Origin: Bacteroidales bacterium
GTDB taxonomy: Bacteria; Bacteroidota; Bacteroidia; Bacteroidales; F082
Assembly: GCA_016936355.1 (NCBI GenBank)
Contig: JAFGYB010000012.1
Span: 1-56,191, forward strand
Direction: 5' to 3'
DNA: 56,191 nucleotides
The stretch's first letter is position 1. Each line of letters begins with the position of its first letter. Below the pieces are notes generated by a model. That model was not told the origin of the DNA, ran no database searches, and saw only the letters and a list, made by a program, of their open reading frames with translations. Both the position numbers and the translations under genes were made by a program. Shown here in pieces: positions 34,792-43,118 of this stretch.

Positions 34792-35693
34792 AAAAAATAT
34801 GGATCATAGGAGTATTGTTGTTTTGCTTTGCACAGGCACAGGCACAGGATACCCTCATGGCCCAGAAGCCTGATAAAAAAAGGCTGAAAACATTGCTTTA
34901 CACATCGGGCGCGCTGTATATCGGATCCATGTCGTTTTTGTATACAGCCTGGTATAAGGGGTACAAACAAGCGCCTTTTCACTGGGCCGACGATGCCGGA
35001 GAGTGGTTGCAAAAAGATAAGTTTGGTCATTTAACGACTGCCTATGAAGTTGGTAATTACGGATACTGGGCGTTGCGGTGGGCCGGAGTGAGTGAGAAAA
35101 AGGCTGTTTGGTGGGGAGGTACATCGGGGTTGATGTTCTTGACTACGGTAGAATTTTTCGACGGTCTTTCGGCAGAGTGGGGAGCATCGCCAACAGACCT
35201 GTTGGCTAATACACTCGGATCTGCTCTGTTTATCAGTCAGCAATTGGTTTGGCATGATCAGCGTATCCGTTTGAAGTTTTCGTATCACCCGACTATGTAT
35301 GCCCAGTACAATCCCAGTGTGCTGGGTGATAATTTCTATCAGCGGATTATCAAAGATTACAACGGGGAAACCAATTGGTTATCCATTAATATTCATTCAT
35401 TCCTGAAACAGGATTCCCGTTTCCCGGCCTGGCTTAATGTGGCAGTGGGTTATGGGGCTAAGGGAATGACCGGCGCCTATGGAGATCCTTCTTCGGTAAA
35501 CGGACAGCCCATCCCCGAATTTCCCCGGGTTCGTCAGTATTATCTCTCTGTTGATGTGGATTGGACAAAGATTAAAACCAATTCTCATTTTTTGCGTTTT
35601 ATGTTTAAAGTCATCAGTTTTGTGAAGGTACCGGCACCAGCCATCGAATACAACAGGGAAGACGGATGGAGAGTGCATGCCTTGTTCTTTTAG
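34788..35693 (+). CDS. DUF2279-like envelope protein
   Basis: 301 residues. Signal peptide to about residue 19 (CFAQAQAQ). A region with WADDAGEWLQKDKFGHLTTAYEVGNYGYWALRWAGV and VEFFDGLSAEWGASPTDLLANTLGSALF matches the DUF2279/YfiM type: short hydrophobic helices with conserved D-K-x-G-H, E-F-x-D and D-x-x-A-N. The C-terminal third is beta-rich (YYLSVDVDWTKI, VHALFF) and ends in Phe, so the protein may sit in the outer membrane. Function unknown. Coupled to the phosphohexomutase gene by a four-base overlap. Confidence 0.75.
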   Translation: MKKIWIIGVLLFCFAQAQAQDTLMAQKPDKKRLKTLLYTSGALYIGSMSFLYTAWYKGYKQAPFHWADDAGEWLQKDKFGHLTTAYEVGNYGYWALRWAGVSEKKAVWWGGTSGLMFLTTVEFFDGLSAEWGASPTDLLANTLGSALFISQQLVWHDQRIRLKFSYHPTMYAQYNPSVLGDNFYQRIIKDYNGETNWLSINIHSFLKQDSRFPAWLNVAVGYGAKGMTGAYGDPSSVNGQPIPEFPRVRQYYLSVDVDWTKIKTNSHFLRFMFKVISFVKVPAPAIEYNREDGWRVHALFF

Positions 35694-35742
35694 TGGATAA
35701 TAATTCAAGTCGTAAAGTATAGTATTCCAATCAGTTTTTGGT

Positions 35743-35750
35743 TAAATTTG
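35743..35750 (+). promoter_or_regulatory. -7 box that fixes the start of the DUF6790 gene
   Basis: TAAATTTG fits TAnnTTTG. Transcription would start near 35755, after the first in-frame ATG (35752), so the ATG at 35788 is the likely start. Confidence 0.55.
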
Positions 35751-35787
35751 GATGGTAGACCTGAATGTTCATCCAAAAACAATAGCC

Positions 35788-36297
35788 ATGGAGTACTTCA
35801 TCGAATTTGTCCTCAGCAATTTTTCACTGTCATTTTTTGTAATTGGATTGATTTTTTCGCTTGTTTCCTTATTTAGGAAGCGTCCCCCCTGGGATAAAAA
35901 AACGCTGGTGGAAGCTTTGTTTTCCTATTTCCTTTTGTTCAGTATAGGTATCAGCTTTTTTTACAATTTCGTAATGCATGTTTTTTTCGCGGATATGGCG
36001 GCAAAATTTATTGGCTGGGCCAACAGTCCGTTCCAGTATGAAGTTGGATTTGCCAGTCTGGGATTTGCCGTGTTGGGATTGATTGCCTTTCGTGGCAGTC
36101 TGGGGTTTCGTGCCGCAGCCGTTCTGGGACCGGTATTTTTCCTATGGGGAGCGGCAGGAGGTCATGTGTACCAGATGATGAGTGAGCATAACTTTGCCCC
36201 GGGCAACGCAGGCGTCGTATTTTGGTCCGATATTTTTCTGCCGGTGGTATCGCTAATTTTGCTCTATTTGCAGTATCAATACAGAAAGCATGCGTAA
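35788..36297 (+). CDS. DUF6790-type membrane protein
   Basis: 169 residues with four to five membrane segments. Motifs of the family as I recall it: ANSPFQYEVGFASLGFAVLGL, then VFFLWGAAGGHVYQMMSEHNFAPGNAGVVFW. The polar residues inside helices (Gln-Glu in FQYEVGF, His in GGH) hint at a channel or redox-related membrane protein, but no function is known. The upstream ATG at 35752 is rejected because a promoter box lies immediately before it. The 3' end overlaps the next small gene by eight bases. Confidence 0.75.
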   Translation: MEYFIEFVLSNFSLSFFVIGLIFSLVSLFRKRPPWDKKTLVEALFSYFLLFSIGISFFYNFVMHVFFADMAAKFIGWANSPFQYEVGFASLGFAVLGLIAFRGSLGFRAAAVLGPVFFLWGAAGGHVYQMMSEHNFAPGNAGVVFWSDIFLPVVSLILLYLQYQYRKHA

Positions 36298-36496
36298 TAC
36301 GACTAAACTGAAAATTCTGTTGCAAAAATATACGGTGACGTTGGACCGTGATGAGGATGAAATTTTCAACTTAAAGCTGACAGACAAAAACAGAGGTACA
36401 CAAAAGGAGTTTGAAGGAGTATCGTACAGTGTGGTGCTGGCTAAAGCGTATAGCTACTTACTGAAAGTATTGAAGAATCCGATGGAGTACGAATAA
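36290..36496 (+). CDS. Small hypothetical protein, 68 aa
   Basis: Basic N-terminus (MRNTTKLKILLQKYTVTL), then a short acidic stretch DRDEDEIF and a helical C-terminus VVLAKAYSYLLKVLKNP. No signal peptide, no cysteine. Not recognised. The eight-base overlap with the DUF6790 gene and protein-like composition support it as a real, translationally coupled gene. It converges on the PLP enzyme gene 24 bases away. Confidence 0.6.
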   Translation: MRNTTKLKILLQKYTVTLDRDEDEIFNLKLTDKNRGTQKEFEGVSYSVVLAKAYSYLLKVLKNPMEYE

Positions 36497-36520
36497 TTAG
36501 GTTATCCAAATAAATACTAA

Positions 36521-37747
36521 TTACAAAGCCGTGTTCAACGCTTCAATCAATTGATCGATTTCGTCCATCGTAGTGTAATGCAGGAACGAAATTCGTAATA
36601 CGCCGGGTTCAGTAGGAATGTTCATATCCATGAGCGGACGAACAGCATAAAAATTACCCATACCCAGCATTACTTTATGTTTCGTCAATCTGCTGTATAC
36701 TTCCTCTATCGGTTTGTTTTTCGGGATAATTGAAACAATAGGCGCCCTGTTTTCGGCCTGATCAGGACCCACTATTTGAACATCATCCCGTGTTCTTAAA
36801 AACTCCAAAAGGTGTTCCAGGAGCATATTTTCGTGTACACGAAAGAGTCCGTTTAGTACTTTGTTTCTTTCGTGGGGCGAAGCTTCTGTATCGAAGTGAT
36901 GATCGTAAAGGGCATCGAAATAATCAAGAATACCACTGACTGCTGCAATCTGAGCATGATCGGGACCTGCAGGGGTCAGCATACTACGGGTCATGCCTTG
37001 CTTGAAAAAATGGGACTGGTTTTCCATTTTTCCGATCAGATTTTTGTCCACATACATCACTCCCAGATGAGGGCCAAACGTTTTGTAGGTTGAAAACAGG
37101 TAAATGTCGGCCCCAATCTCTTTGATATCCGGTAAACCGTGCGGTGCCATGCCCACGCCGTCCACTACCGAAAGTGCTCCGTGCTCGTGGGCCATCCGGC
37201 TGATCTCCTGTACCGGATTTATATAACCGATGATGTTGGAACAGTGCGGATAAGCTACCATCCGGGTTCGTTTCGAAAATAATGATTCGAGAACTTCCGG
37301 ATCCAGCATTCCGGTTTCCGGGTGCACATGCCATTCAATAACTTTTATGCCATGTTGTGCTAATTTTCTCCAGGATCCTGCATTGGCTTCATGATCCTGA
37401 CACGAAACAATGATCTCGTCGCCTTCATCCCACATGGGACGCATGGCATGGGCCAGTACATAAACGTTTTGTGTAGTGGACGGGCCGAAATGAATTTCCG
37501 ATTCATGCACATTCAGGTATTCGGTCAGTCTTTTGTAGGAATCATCCATCTGTTTACCGGCGAAGGCGGATGCCGGGTATGGATAGTAAGGCTGTACTTT
37601 GTTTTTTGTGTAGAAGTCGGTTAGTTTGTTTACCACCTGAATACAAGGGTAAGAACCTCCGGCATTTTCGAAAAAACCCCAGCCTTGAAGTGCAGGTTCC
37701 GAAAATTCGGGAAATTGGGAGCGCACAAATGGTAGATCCAGATTCAT
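36521..37747 (-). CDS. Aminotransferase class V / cysteine desulfurase-like enzyme
   Basis: 408 residues, PLP-dependent fold type I. The PLP lysine is in LFSTYKTFGPHLGVMY; VVDGVGMAPHGLPDI carries the Asp that binds the PLP nitrogen, and CQDHEANAGSW the stacking His. The family covers cysteine desulfurases, selenocysteine lyases and kynureninase-like enzymes. The flexible active-site cysteine loop of IscS/SufS is not recognisable in the C-terminal part, so true desulfurase activity is uncertain. No suf or isc gene is near. A 9-bp inverted repeat 37 bases upstream of the start looks like an operator. Confidence 0.85.
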   Translation of the reverse strand: MNLDLPFVRSQFPEFSEPALQGWGFFENAGGSYPCIQVVNKLTDFYTKNKVQPYYPYPASAFAGKQMDDSYKRLTEYLNVHESEIHFGPSTTQNVYVLAHAMRPMWDEGDEIIVSCQDHEANAGSWRKLAQHGIKVIEWHVHPETGMLDPEVLESLFSKRTRMVAYPHCSNIIGYINPVQEISRMAHEHGALSVVDGVGMAPHGLPDIKEIGADIYLFSTYKTFGPHLGVMYVDKNLIGKMENQSHFFKQGMTRSMLTPAGPDHAQIAAVSGILDYFDALYDHHFDTEASPHERNKVLNGLFRVHENMLLEHLLEFLRTRDDVQIVGPDQAENRAPIVSIIPKNKPIEEVYSRLTKHKVMLGMGNFYAVRPLMDMNIPTEPGVLRISFLHYTTMDEIDQLIEALNTAL

Positions 37748-37783
37748 TGTAAAACGTATTTTTTGATCGACAGATTATAAACC

Positions 37784-37809
37784 TGCAGTAAAGATATGAT
37801 TTTACTGCA
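37784..37809. promoter_or_regulatory. Inverted repeat, possible operator of PLP-enzyme gene
   Basis: TGCAGTAAA, eight bases, TTTACTGCA: perfect 9-bp arms. No T-run follows on the minus strand, so it is unlikely to be a terminator for the gene ending at 37843. It lies 37-62 bases before the aminotransferase ATG, where a dimeric regulator could bind. Confidence 0.45.
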
Positions 37810-37842
37810 AGACCGGCTCTGAACCCGAATCAAGAACCTGTA

Positions 37843-38367
37843 TTATAATTTATAGAATAATCCAATACCGACACTGGGTGAAATACGCCAATTCATTGGT
37901 AAATACCAGCAGTCGTTGGAAACCTGAATGATTTTTTGGTCTATTTCGTACAGGACTCCAATGTCAACGGTAATACCAAATTTATGAGTGATGTTGAAGT
38001 CATTCCCTATCCTCGTATTCAGATATACGTAATGTCCGATTTTTCCTGCTACATCATTACTCAGATAAGTCAAACCCAGCTTACCGTAAAAGGTTCGTAA
38101 GCTTGTTACGTCTGAGTATCCGGCAAAATGGTAACGAAAATCACCGGAGATACTCATTAGTTTCCGGCCGGAAACAGGAAAAGTGCCTACGCTGAAGCCA
38201 AGCTGGCATTGATGAAATTGATACTGAGCCCCGACATTGAGTAACTCAGGGATGCCAAATCCGGCCGAGATCACTGCCTTTCCCTGTCCGGATGCGGATT
38301 GTCCTATGCCTAGTACTAAAATGAGAAGTAGTACAGTCAGGGACATGAATTTTGCTGGATGTTTCAT
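37843..38367 (-). CDS. Hypothetical outer-membrane beta-barrel protein
   Basis: 174 residues. Signal peptide to about residue 27 (GQSASGQ). The mature part is a run of amphipathic strands (KAVISAGFGIPELLNVGAQYQF, FYGKLGLTYLSND, FGITVDIGVLYEID, ISPSVGIGLFYKL), consistent with a small eight-strand barrel of the OmpA/OmpX type. No family name can be given. Monocistronic by appearance: a terminator-like hairpin belonging to the next minus-strand gene lies upstream. Confidence 0.65.
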   Translation of the reverse strand: MKHPAKFMSLTVLLLILVLGIGQSASGQGKAVISAGFGIPELLNVGAQYQFHQCQLGFSVGTFPVSGRKLMSISGDFRYHFAGYSDVTSLRTFYGKLGLTYLSNDVAGKIGHYVYLNTRIGNDFNITHKFGITVDIGVLYEIDQKIIQVSNDCWYLPMNWRISPSVGIGLFYKL

Positions 38368-38508
38368 GATTCCTTGATGTCAATCATTTTTAGGTTAATA
38401 ATGCTAAGTTAAAAAAAAAATGAGCCCTTAGACAGGGAATCAGTATTTTATGCTTAAACCGGAAATAGGAGCGTGTGGTAAAAAAGTACTATACGGATAA
38501 AAACAGTA

Positions 38509-38544
38509 AAGGCTCTTTTCCTGTCCATCAAGGAAAAGAGCCTT
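38509..38544 (-). terminator. Terminator after PepSY-like gene
   Basis: Perfect 13-bp stem AAGGCTCTTTTCC/GGAAAAGAGCCTT with a ten-base loop, about 70 bases after the minus-strand stop at 38612; followed on that strand by TTTACTGTTTTTA. Confidence 0.8.
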
Positions 38545-38611
38545 CCAAACATCAATCGGCAAAATTTAGTTCTCTGTCTGACTTGTGAAGTGATAAGTCT
38601 GGTTGGGTTTT

Positions 38612-39253
38612 TTAATAATGATCATTGGATAAGATACGACCTTTAGAGTCAATCTTAAGGATCGAATATCTATCGTGTCTGATGAATACTTTCACCCTGT
38701 AAACGGGATTATGCAGGTATTGCGGCGTCATCAGAAGCTCTTTGGCGTGTGCCAGTCGGATGTATTTTCCTTTGAAAGTATTCTTGATGGCTCCGACAAT
38801 GGTTTCCGGTAACAGTACAACACGGGCTTTCGCCAGAACAAGCGTACCTTTTGGTTTGAAAATTCCGGTCATTTTTAACCCTTTGTATCGGAAATTTAAC
38901 TGGTACTGACTGGGCGAGCCCACATACCCCATTTGATAATTGTCCGGAACAAAATAGTTGAAATCCAGATCGTCATCATAATAAAAGGGGATGTCATCGC
39001 CCATGGCGCTGAAAAACGGCTCATCGTCGTAATAATATCCATCGGCATAGCCGTCCAGATTGAAGTCATCGAAATAGGCATCGTTATTCCAGTCGGATGT
39101 GTAATTGTAGTAATTGTTACCCGTCCACGAAATAATGATCCCACCGGGAAAATCTTTGTTAAAAGAATCGACCACAGCTGTCGGAAGTTGTGGGTACTGA
39201 GCATAGCTAAATGCGGGCATCAGTAGGAATAAAAGAACTGTTAATGGTTTCAT
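38612..39253 (-). CDS. Exported PepSY-like protein with acidic Ca-loop-like insert
   Basis: 213 residues. Signal peptide ends at FSYAQ (19). The outline LPTAVVDSFNKDFPGG...ISWT, a central KGLKMTGIF strand, LLPETIVGAIKNTFKGKYI, and a last strand YSILKIDSKGRILSN follows the PepSY-like (DUF2874/BLIP-like) pattern of exported Bacteroidota proteins. Residues about 47-110 are an insert dominated by Asp, Tyr, Phe and Asn, and contain DFNLDGYAD (63-71), a DxNxDGxxD calcium-binding-type loop. The ATG at 39253 is chosen because it gives a clean signal peptide; the frame stays open upstream to 39376. A -7-like box is at 39543-39550, implying a long leader. Confidence 0.65.
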   Translation of the reverse strand: MKPLTVLLFLLMPAFSYAQYPQLPTAVVDSFNKDFPGGIIISWTGNNYYNYTSDWNNDAYFDDFNLDGYADGYYYDDEPFFSAMGDDIPFYYDDDLDFNYFVPDNYQMGYVGSPSQYQLNFRYKGLKMTGIFKPKGTLVLAKARVVLLPETIVGAIKNTFKGKYIRLAHAKELLMTPQYLHNPVYRVKVFIRHDRYSILKIDSKGRILSNDHY

Positions 39254-39403
39254 ATCAGTGTTTTTAAATGGGTTCTTGAAATCTTTTGATTTGTGATTCC
39301 GAAAAAACACCAGAACCCATTTTGCGTTCTCCCGGAAGGACGATGTTGAACATCTGTGTCGGAAGTCACAAAACACTTTCTTTTGAATATTTTCAGGTGT
39401 TGA

Positions 39404-39457
39404 TCAACGTTCTTTTTTGGTTAATTCAAGCGCCTTTCTGAGATTTAAAATTTTCAT
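39404..39457 (-). CDS. Possible 17-residue leader-like peptide
   Basis: Reads MKILNLRKALELTKKER then TGA. The pattern NLxKALxxxxKxE recalls the start of double-glycine leader peptides of Bacteroidota ribosomal peptides (typically ending EQKxIxGG), but it stops before any GG and has no core. It may be a chance frame, a regulatory short ORF of the downstream gene, or a remnant. No peptidase-ABC exporter is in the window. Confidence 0.18.
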   Translation of the reverse strand: MKILNLRKALELTKKER

Positions 39458-39542
39458 GCGTTATGATTCCGTTTATCTCCAGAATAAGCATGTTCTCATA
39501 CCTCTTTGTTTTTAATTTGTTAATCATTAAAAAATGACATTA

Positions 39543-39550
39543 CAAAGATA
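39543..39550 (-). promoter_or_regulatory. Possible -7 box for PepSY-like gene
   Basis: Minus strand TATCTTTG (TAnnTTTG), 289 bases before the chosen ATG. The distance is long, so this is a weak call. Confidence 0.3.
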
Positions 39551-39628
39551 GGTCAGGGAAGTATTAACAAGTGCTAAAAAACTGTATTCAGTGTTAAATC
39601 AGGAAACTAGTGACGAGGGCGACAATGA

Positions 39629-41134
39629 TCAAAGTTTTTTGAAGGCCTTGCCCAGATACTGGATGATGTCTCCTGCAAGAAGTGAGGGTTCACTGAGTTT
39701 TTTAGCTGCCAGGTCGCCGGCTTTGCCGTGGAGAAATACCCCCAGAATGGCAGCATGGGCCGGACTGTAGTGCTGCGCCAGTAAACCTGTGATGATGCCA
39801 GTGAGCACGTCACCACTGCCGGCAGTAGCCATGCCCGGATTTCCGGTGGAATTGAAATAGCAGGTACCGTCAGGAAGACAGACCGTTGTATGGGCTCCTT
39901 TCAGAACCATAATTATGTTGAATTTACGGGTAAATTCACGCAACTTATCCATTTTTTGGAAGTCATTGCCCCATTTTCCTGCCAGTCGTTCAAACTCTTT
40001 GGGGTGAGGTGTGAGGATGCTGTTGGGGGTTAGAAACGACAACCAGGTTTTGTTTTCCGACAGTATGTTCAACGCATCGGCATCGATCACCAACGGGCGA
40101 CGGTATTCCTGTATCAACAGTTTAAATGCCATCTGTGACTGGGGTTCCATACCCAGACCGGGGCCTATGCCAACGGCATCGTAGGGATCAAGGTCGGGAA
40201 TTTCAGAAATGTACTCGTCATATCGGTCGATGCTCAGCATCGTTTCGGGTAAGGCGGTTTGCAGAATGCTGTATGCTACTTTGGGGATGTGTACGTGCAG
40301 CAACCCAACTCCTGAACGCAAACAGGCATGAGCTGCCAGCACAGCAGCACCCGCTTTACCGTAACTGCCGGCAATGAGCAAAGCATGTCCATACGTGCCT
40401 TTGTGGGAAAATTTAGTACGTGCAGAAATCCAACCGGCCACATCTTCCTCCAGAATGAAATGATTGTGTACCTTGACTTGTTCAATAAATTCGGGATGAA
40501 GTTCGATGTCCAGTATGTGCCAGTTTCCCACAAACGGATCGTTTTCAGGCATCAGGAAGGCGTACTTGGGAAACTGAAAGGTGAGGGTGTAGTCAGCTTG
40601 AACAATTGCTTCTTCGTAATCTTTCGTTGAAGAGTCGGCAAATAAACCGCTGGGTATATCAATAGCTATCTTCAAAGCCGGCGAAAGGTTAATGTTTTTG
40701 ATGACGGTTTCCACATAGCCGGTAGCGGGACGCGTTAATCCGGAACCGAAAATAGCATCCACCAGAATGTCTTTTTCCTTTGTTTCTGGAAAAGCATCCG
40801 ATGGATTCAGATCAAAAATGTGCTCCCCATCCAATTCACTCAACCGCTTGTAATTTTCATCAAAACTTTCTGAGGTTTTTTCTGAAAAACGGATCACATA
40901 AACCGCTACATCATATTCAGCATTGTACAGCATGCGGGCCAGAGCCAATCCATCACCGCCGTTGTTGCCCAAACCGGCAAAAATCAGGAACCGGTGGCTG
41001 TTGTTTATGCGTTTTACGATCCAGCTGAACAGTTGTCCTGCAGCCCGTTCCATCAGATCGATGTCAGCAATGGGTTCATTCTCTATAGTATAGGCATCGG
41101 CAAGCCTGATTTCTTCAACGGGTAATATTTTCAT
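39629..41134 (-). CDS. nnrD: Bifunctional NAD(P)H-hydrate epimerase/dehydratase
   Basis: 501 residues; repairs NAD(P)H damaged by hydration. The N-terminal half (to about 210) is the YjeF_N epimerase domain: FLIFAGLGNNGGDGLALARML and the conserved DIPSGLFAD. The C-terminal half is the ADP-dependent dehydratase (YjeF_C), a ribokinase-like fold: GSYGKAGAAVLAAHACLRSGVGLLHVHIP, VGIGPGLGM, ILTPHPKEFERLAG, VVLKGAHTTV-like MVLKGAHTTV and GNPGMATAGSGDVLTGII, with the catalytic Asp in GSGD. Fusion of NnrE and NnrD is usual in bacteria. Divergent from the ABC-F gene; own promoter box at 41151-41158. Confidence 0.96.
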   Translation of the reverse strand: MKILPVEEIRLADAYTIENEPIADIDLMERAAGQLFSWIVKRINNSHRFLIFAGLGNNGGDGLALARMLYNAEYDVAVYVIRFSEKTSESFDENYKRLSELDGEHIFDLNPSDAFPETKEKDILVDAIFGSGLTRPATGYVETVIKNINLSPALKIAIDIPSGLFADSSTKDYEEAIVQADYTLTFQFPKYAFLMPENDPFVGNWHILDIELHPEFIEQVKVHNHFILEEDVAGWISARTKFSHKGTYGHALLIAGSYGKAGAAVLAAHACLRSGVGLLHVHIPKVAYSILQTALPETMLSIDRYDEYISEIPDLDPYDAVGIGPGLGMEPQSQMAFKLLIQEYRRPLVIDADALNILSENKTWLSFLTPNSILTPHPKEFERLAGKWGNDFQKMDKLREFTRKFNIIMVLKGAHTTVCLPDGTCYFNSTGNPGMATAGSGDVLTGIITGLLAQHYSPAHAAILGVFLHGKAGDLAAKKLSEPSLLAGDIIQYLGKAFKKL

Positions 41135-41150
41135 GGCACACGGTTTTCTA

Positions 41151-41158
41151 CAAATTTA
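41151..41158 (-). promoter_or_regulatory. Putative -7 box for nnrD
   Basis: Minus strand TAAATTTG (TAnnTTTG), 16 bases before the ATG at 41134. Confidence 0.5.
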
Positions 41159-41202
41159 CATGCTTCGGCATCATTCTGCAAGAAAAAATCAGGCGATTGC
41201 CT

Positions 41203-41210
41203 TACTTTTG
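41203..41210 (+). promoter_or_regulatory. -7 box that fixes the ABC-F start
   Basis: TACTTTTG fits TAnnTTTG. It lies downstream of the first in-frame ATG (41133) and 24 bases before the ATG at 41235, supporting the latter. Confidence 0.55.
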
Positions 41211-41234
41211 CAAAAATTAACGAATCAGTCCTCG

Positions 41235-43118
41235 ATGAATTATTTGTCAGTCAGCAATCTTTCCAAACAATATGGCGACAAGCCGTTGTTTCTGTCTGTT
41301 TCCTTCGGCTTACAGAAAGGAGACAAGATGGCGCTCATTGCCAGCAACGGAAGTGGGAAGTCCACCTTAATGAAAGTGTTGATGGGTAAGGAAATGGCTG
41401 ATGACGGATCCTTTGTTTTTCAGGATGGGATTCGTTTGGGGTATCTGGAACAACAGCCTGTTTTCCCTTCCGGTATGTCGGTAAGGGAAGTGGTTCACCA
41501 ACATGATTCGATAATTAAAAACACGATTCGTGAATACGAAGAGGCCCTGAAAGAACAAAGTGTAGACGACAGTCCTGTGAATCGCGAAAAAGTGGCATGG
41601 TATACAAACCTGATGGATAAGCTGAATGCATGGGATTACGAACGCCGCATGACAGAAATGCTGACCCGGTTCGGAATTACCGATTTGACGCAGTCTACAG
41701 AAACCTTGTCGGGAGGACAGAACAAACGGCTGGCACTGGCGTTGGCATTACTGGATAATCCGGAGCTGTTGTTGCTGGATGAACCCACCAATCATATGGA
41801 CCTGGAAATGATCGAGTGGCTGGAGCAATACCTGAGTGCTTCCGACCTGACCCTCTTAATGGTGACCCACGATCGATACTTTCTGGACCGGGTCTGCAAT
41901 CATATTCTGGAAATCGAACAGGGAAAGGTTTATCTGCACCAGGGAAATTACGGGTATTTTCTGGAAAAGAAGGCCCAGCGAATGGAAGCTCTTCAGGTAG
42001 AACGTAACAAAACTTCCAAAAGGCTAAAACAAGAGTTGGAATGGTTGAGGCGTATGCCCAAAGCGCGAACCCACAAGTCCAAAGCACGTATTGATGCGTA
42101 TTATGAAACAAAGGAAAGATTGCAGAATATCCCGACAGGTCAACAGGAGATCGTTTTGCAAAACAATATGTCGCGTCAGGGTGGGAAGATCATTGAAGTA
42201 CACCATTTGAGCAAGCAATACGGTGATCTGAAAATTATTACGGACTTCGAATATTTATTCAAGAAAGGGGAACGCATCGGTATTGTGGGAAAAAACGGTG
42301 TGGGCAAAAGTACGTTTCTGAACCTGCTCACTCAACAGGAGCAACCCGATTCGGGTGAGGTCATTGTTGGTGACACTACGGTGATGGGGTATTATACTCA
42401 GTCGGGGCTGGATGTCAATCAGGACAAAACAGTACTGGAAGTAGTGAAAGACATTGCAGAGGTCATTGTGATGGGGAAAAACCGGTCCATGACAGCTTCA
42501 CAGTTTTTAAATTATTTTCTATTTCCTCCCAAGGTACAGATGACACCGGTTTCGAAACTCAGTGGCGGTGAATTGCGTCGCCTGCATTTGCTGACCGTGC
42601 TGATCAAAAACCCTAACTTTCTTATTCTCGATGAACCCACCAACGATCTGGATATTGTAACGTTGAACAAGCTGGAAGAATTTCTTACAGATTTTAAAGG
42701 CTGTTTGTTGTTGGTTTCTCATGATCGGTATTTTCTGAATCGTCTTGCAGATCATTTGTTTGTATTTGAAGGGGATGGGAAGGTGAAGGATTTTTACGGA
42801 GATTACAACGAATACAAGCTTGCCAGGGAAGAAGAGGAAAAAGAAAAACGGCAACAACTGGTGACCGAAAAACAACCGGTGGTAAAGAAAAAAGCAGAAT
42901 CAGCGAAACTTTCGTACAAGGAAAAGCGGGAATACGAGGCCCTGGAAAAGGAAATAGATAAGCTGGAGGAAGAGAAAGTTCAGTGTGAAGCAATCCTCAA
43001 TTCGGGCAGCGACGATTATCAGGAGCTGGAAAAAGCATCTTCCCGTATTTCAGAACTCATCCAACTGATCGATGAAAAAACTTTCCGCTGGATGGAGCTG
43101 GACGAGCGGAATTCCTGA
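41235..43118 (+). CDS. ABC-F family ATPase (Uup-like)
   Basis: 627 residues, cytosolic, two ATP-binding cassettes and no membrane segment. Cassette 1: Walker A ASNGSGKSTL, signature LSGGQNKRLALA, Walker B LLLLDEPTNHMDL. Cassette 2: GKNGVGKSTF, LSGGELRRLHLL, FLILDEPTNDLDI. A linker with LRRMPKARTHKSKARI lies between, and a C-terminal Lys/Glu-rich coiled coil (from about residue 545) resembles Uup. ABC-F proteins act on the ribosome (translation or resistance factors) or, for Uup, influence transposon excision. Which applies is not decided here. The ATG at 41235 is preferred from the promoter box and because the 34 extra upstream residues look non-coding. Confidence 0.93.
   Translation: MNYLSVSNLSKQYGDKPLFLSVSFGLQKGDKMALIASNGSGKSTLMKVLMGKEMADDGSFVFQDGIRLGYLEQQPVFPSGMSVREVVHQHDSIIKNTIREYEEALKEQSVDDSPVNREKVAWYTNLMDKLNAWDYERRMTEMLTRFGITDLTQSTETLSGGQNKRLALALALLDNPELLLLDEPTNHMDLEMIEWLEQYLSASDLTLLMVTHDRYFLDRVCNHILEIEQGKVYLHQGNYGYFLEKKAQRMEALQVERNKTSKRLKQELEWLRRMPKARTHKSKARIDAYYETKERLQNIPTGQQEIVLQNNMSRQGGKIIEVHHLSKQYGDLKIITDFEYLFKKGERIGIVGKNGVGKSTFLNLLTQQEQPDSGEVIVGDTTVMGYYTQSGLDVNQDKTVLEVVKDIAEVIVMGKNRSMTASQFLNYFLFPPKVQMTPVSKLSGGELRRLHLLTVLIKNPNFLILDEPTNDLDIVTLNKLEEFLTDFKGCLLLVSHDRYFLNRLADHLFVFEGDGKVKDFYGDYNEYKLAREEEEKEKRQQLVTEKQPVVKKKAESAKLSYKEKREYEALEKEIDKLEEEKVQCEAILNSGSDDYQELEKASSRISELIQLIDEKTFRWMELDERNS

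Larger units (their letters stand above)
39254..39628 (-). other. 375-bp region upstream of PepSY-like gene
   Basis: No conventional gene. On the minus strand it holds a TATCTTTG box (39543-39550) and two very short frames, MRTCLFWR (39473-39499) and MKILNLRKALELTKKER (39404-39457), the latter ending at a perfect palindrome GTTGATCAAC (39399-39408). This may be a long 5' leader with regulatory short ORFs. Confidence 0.5.
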
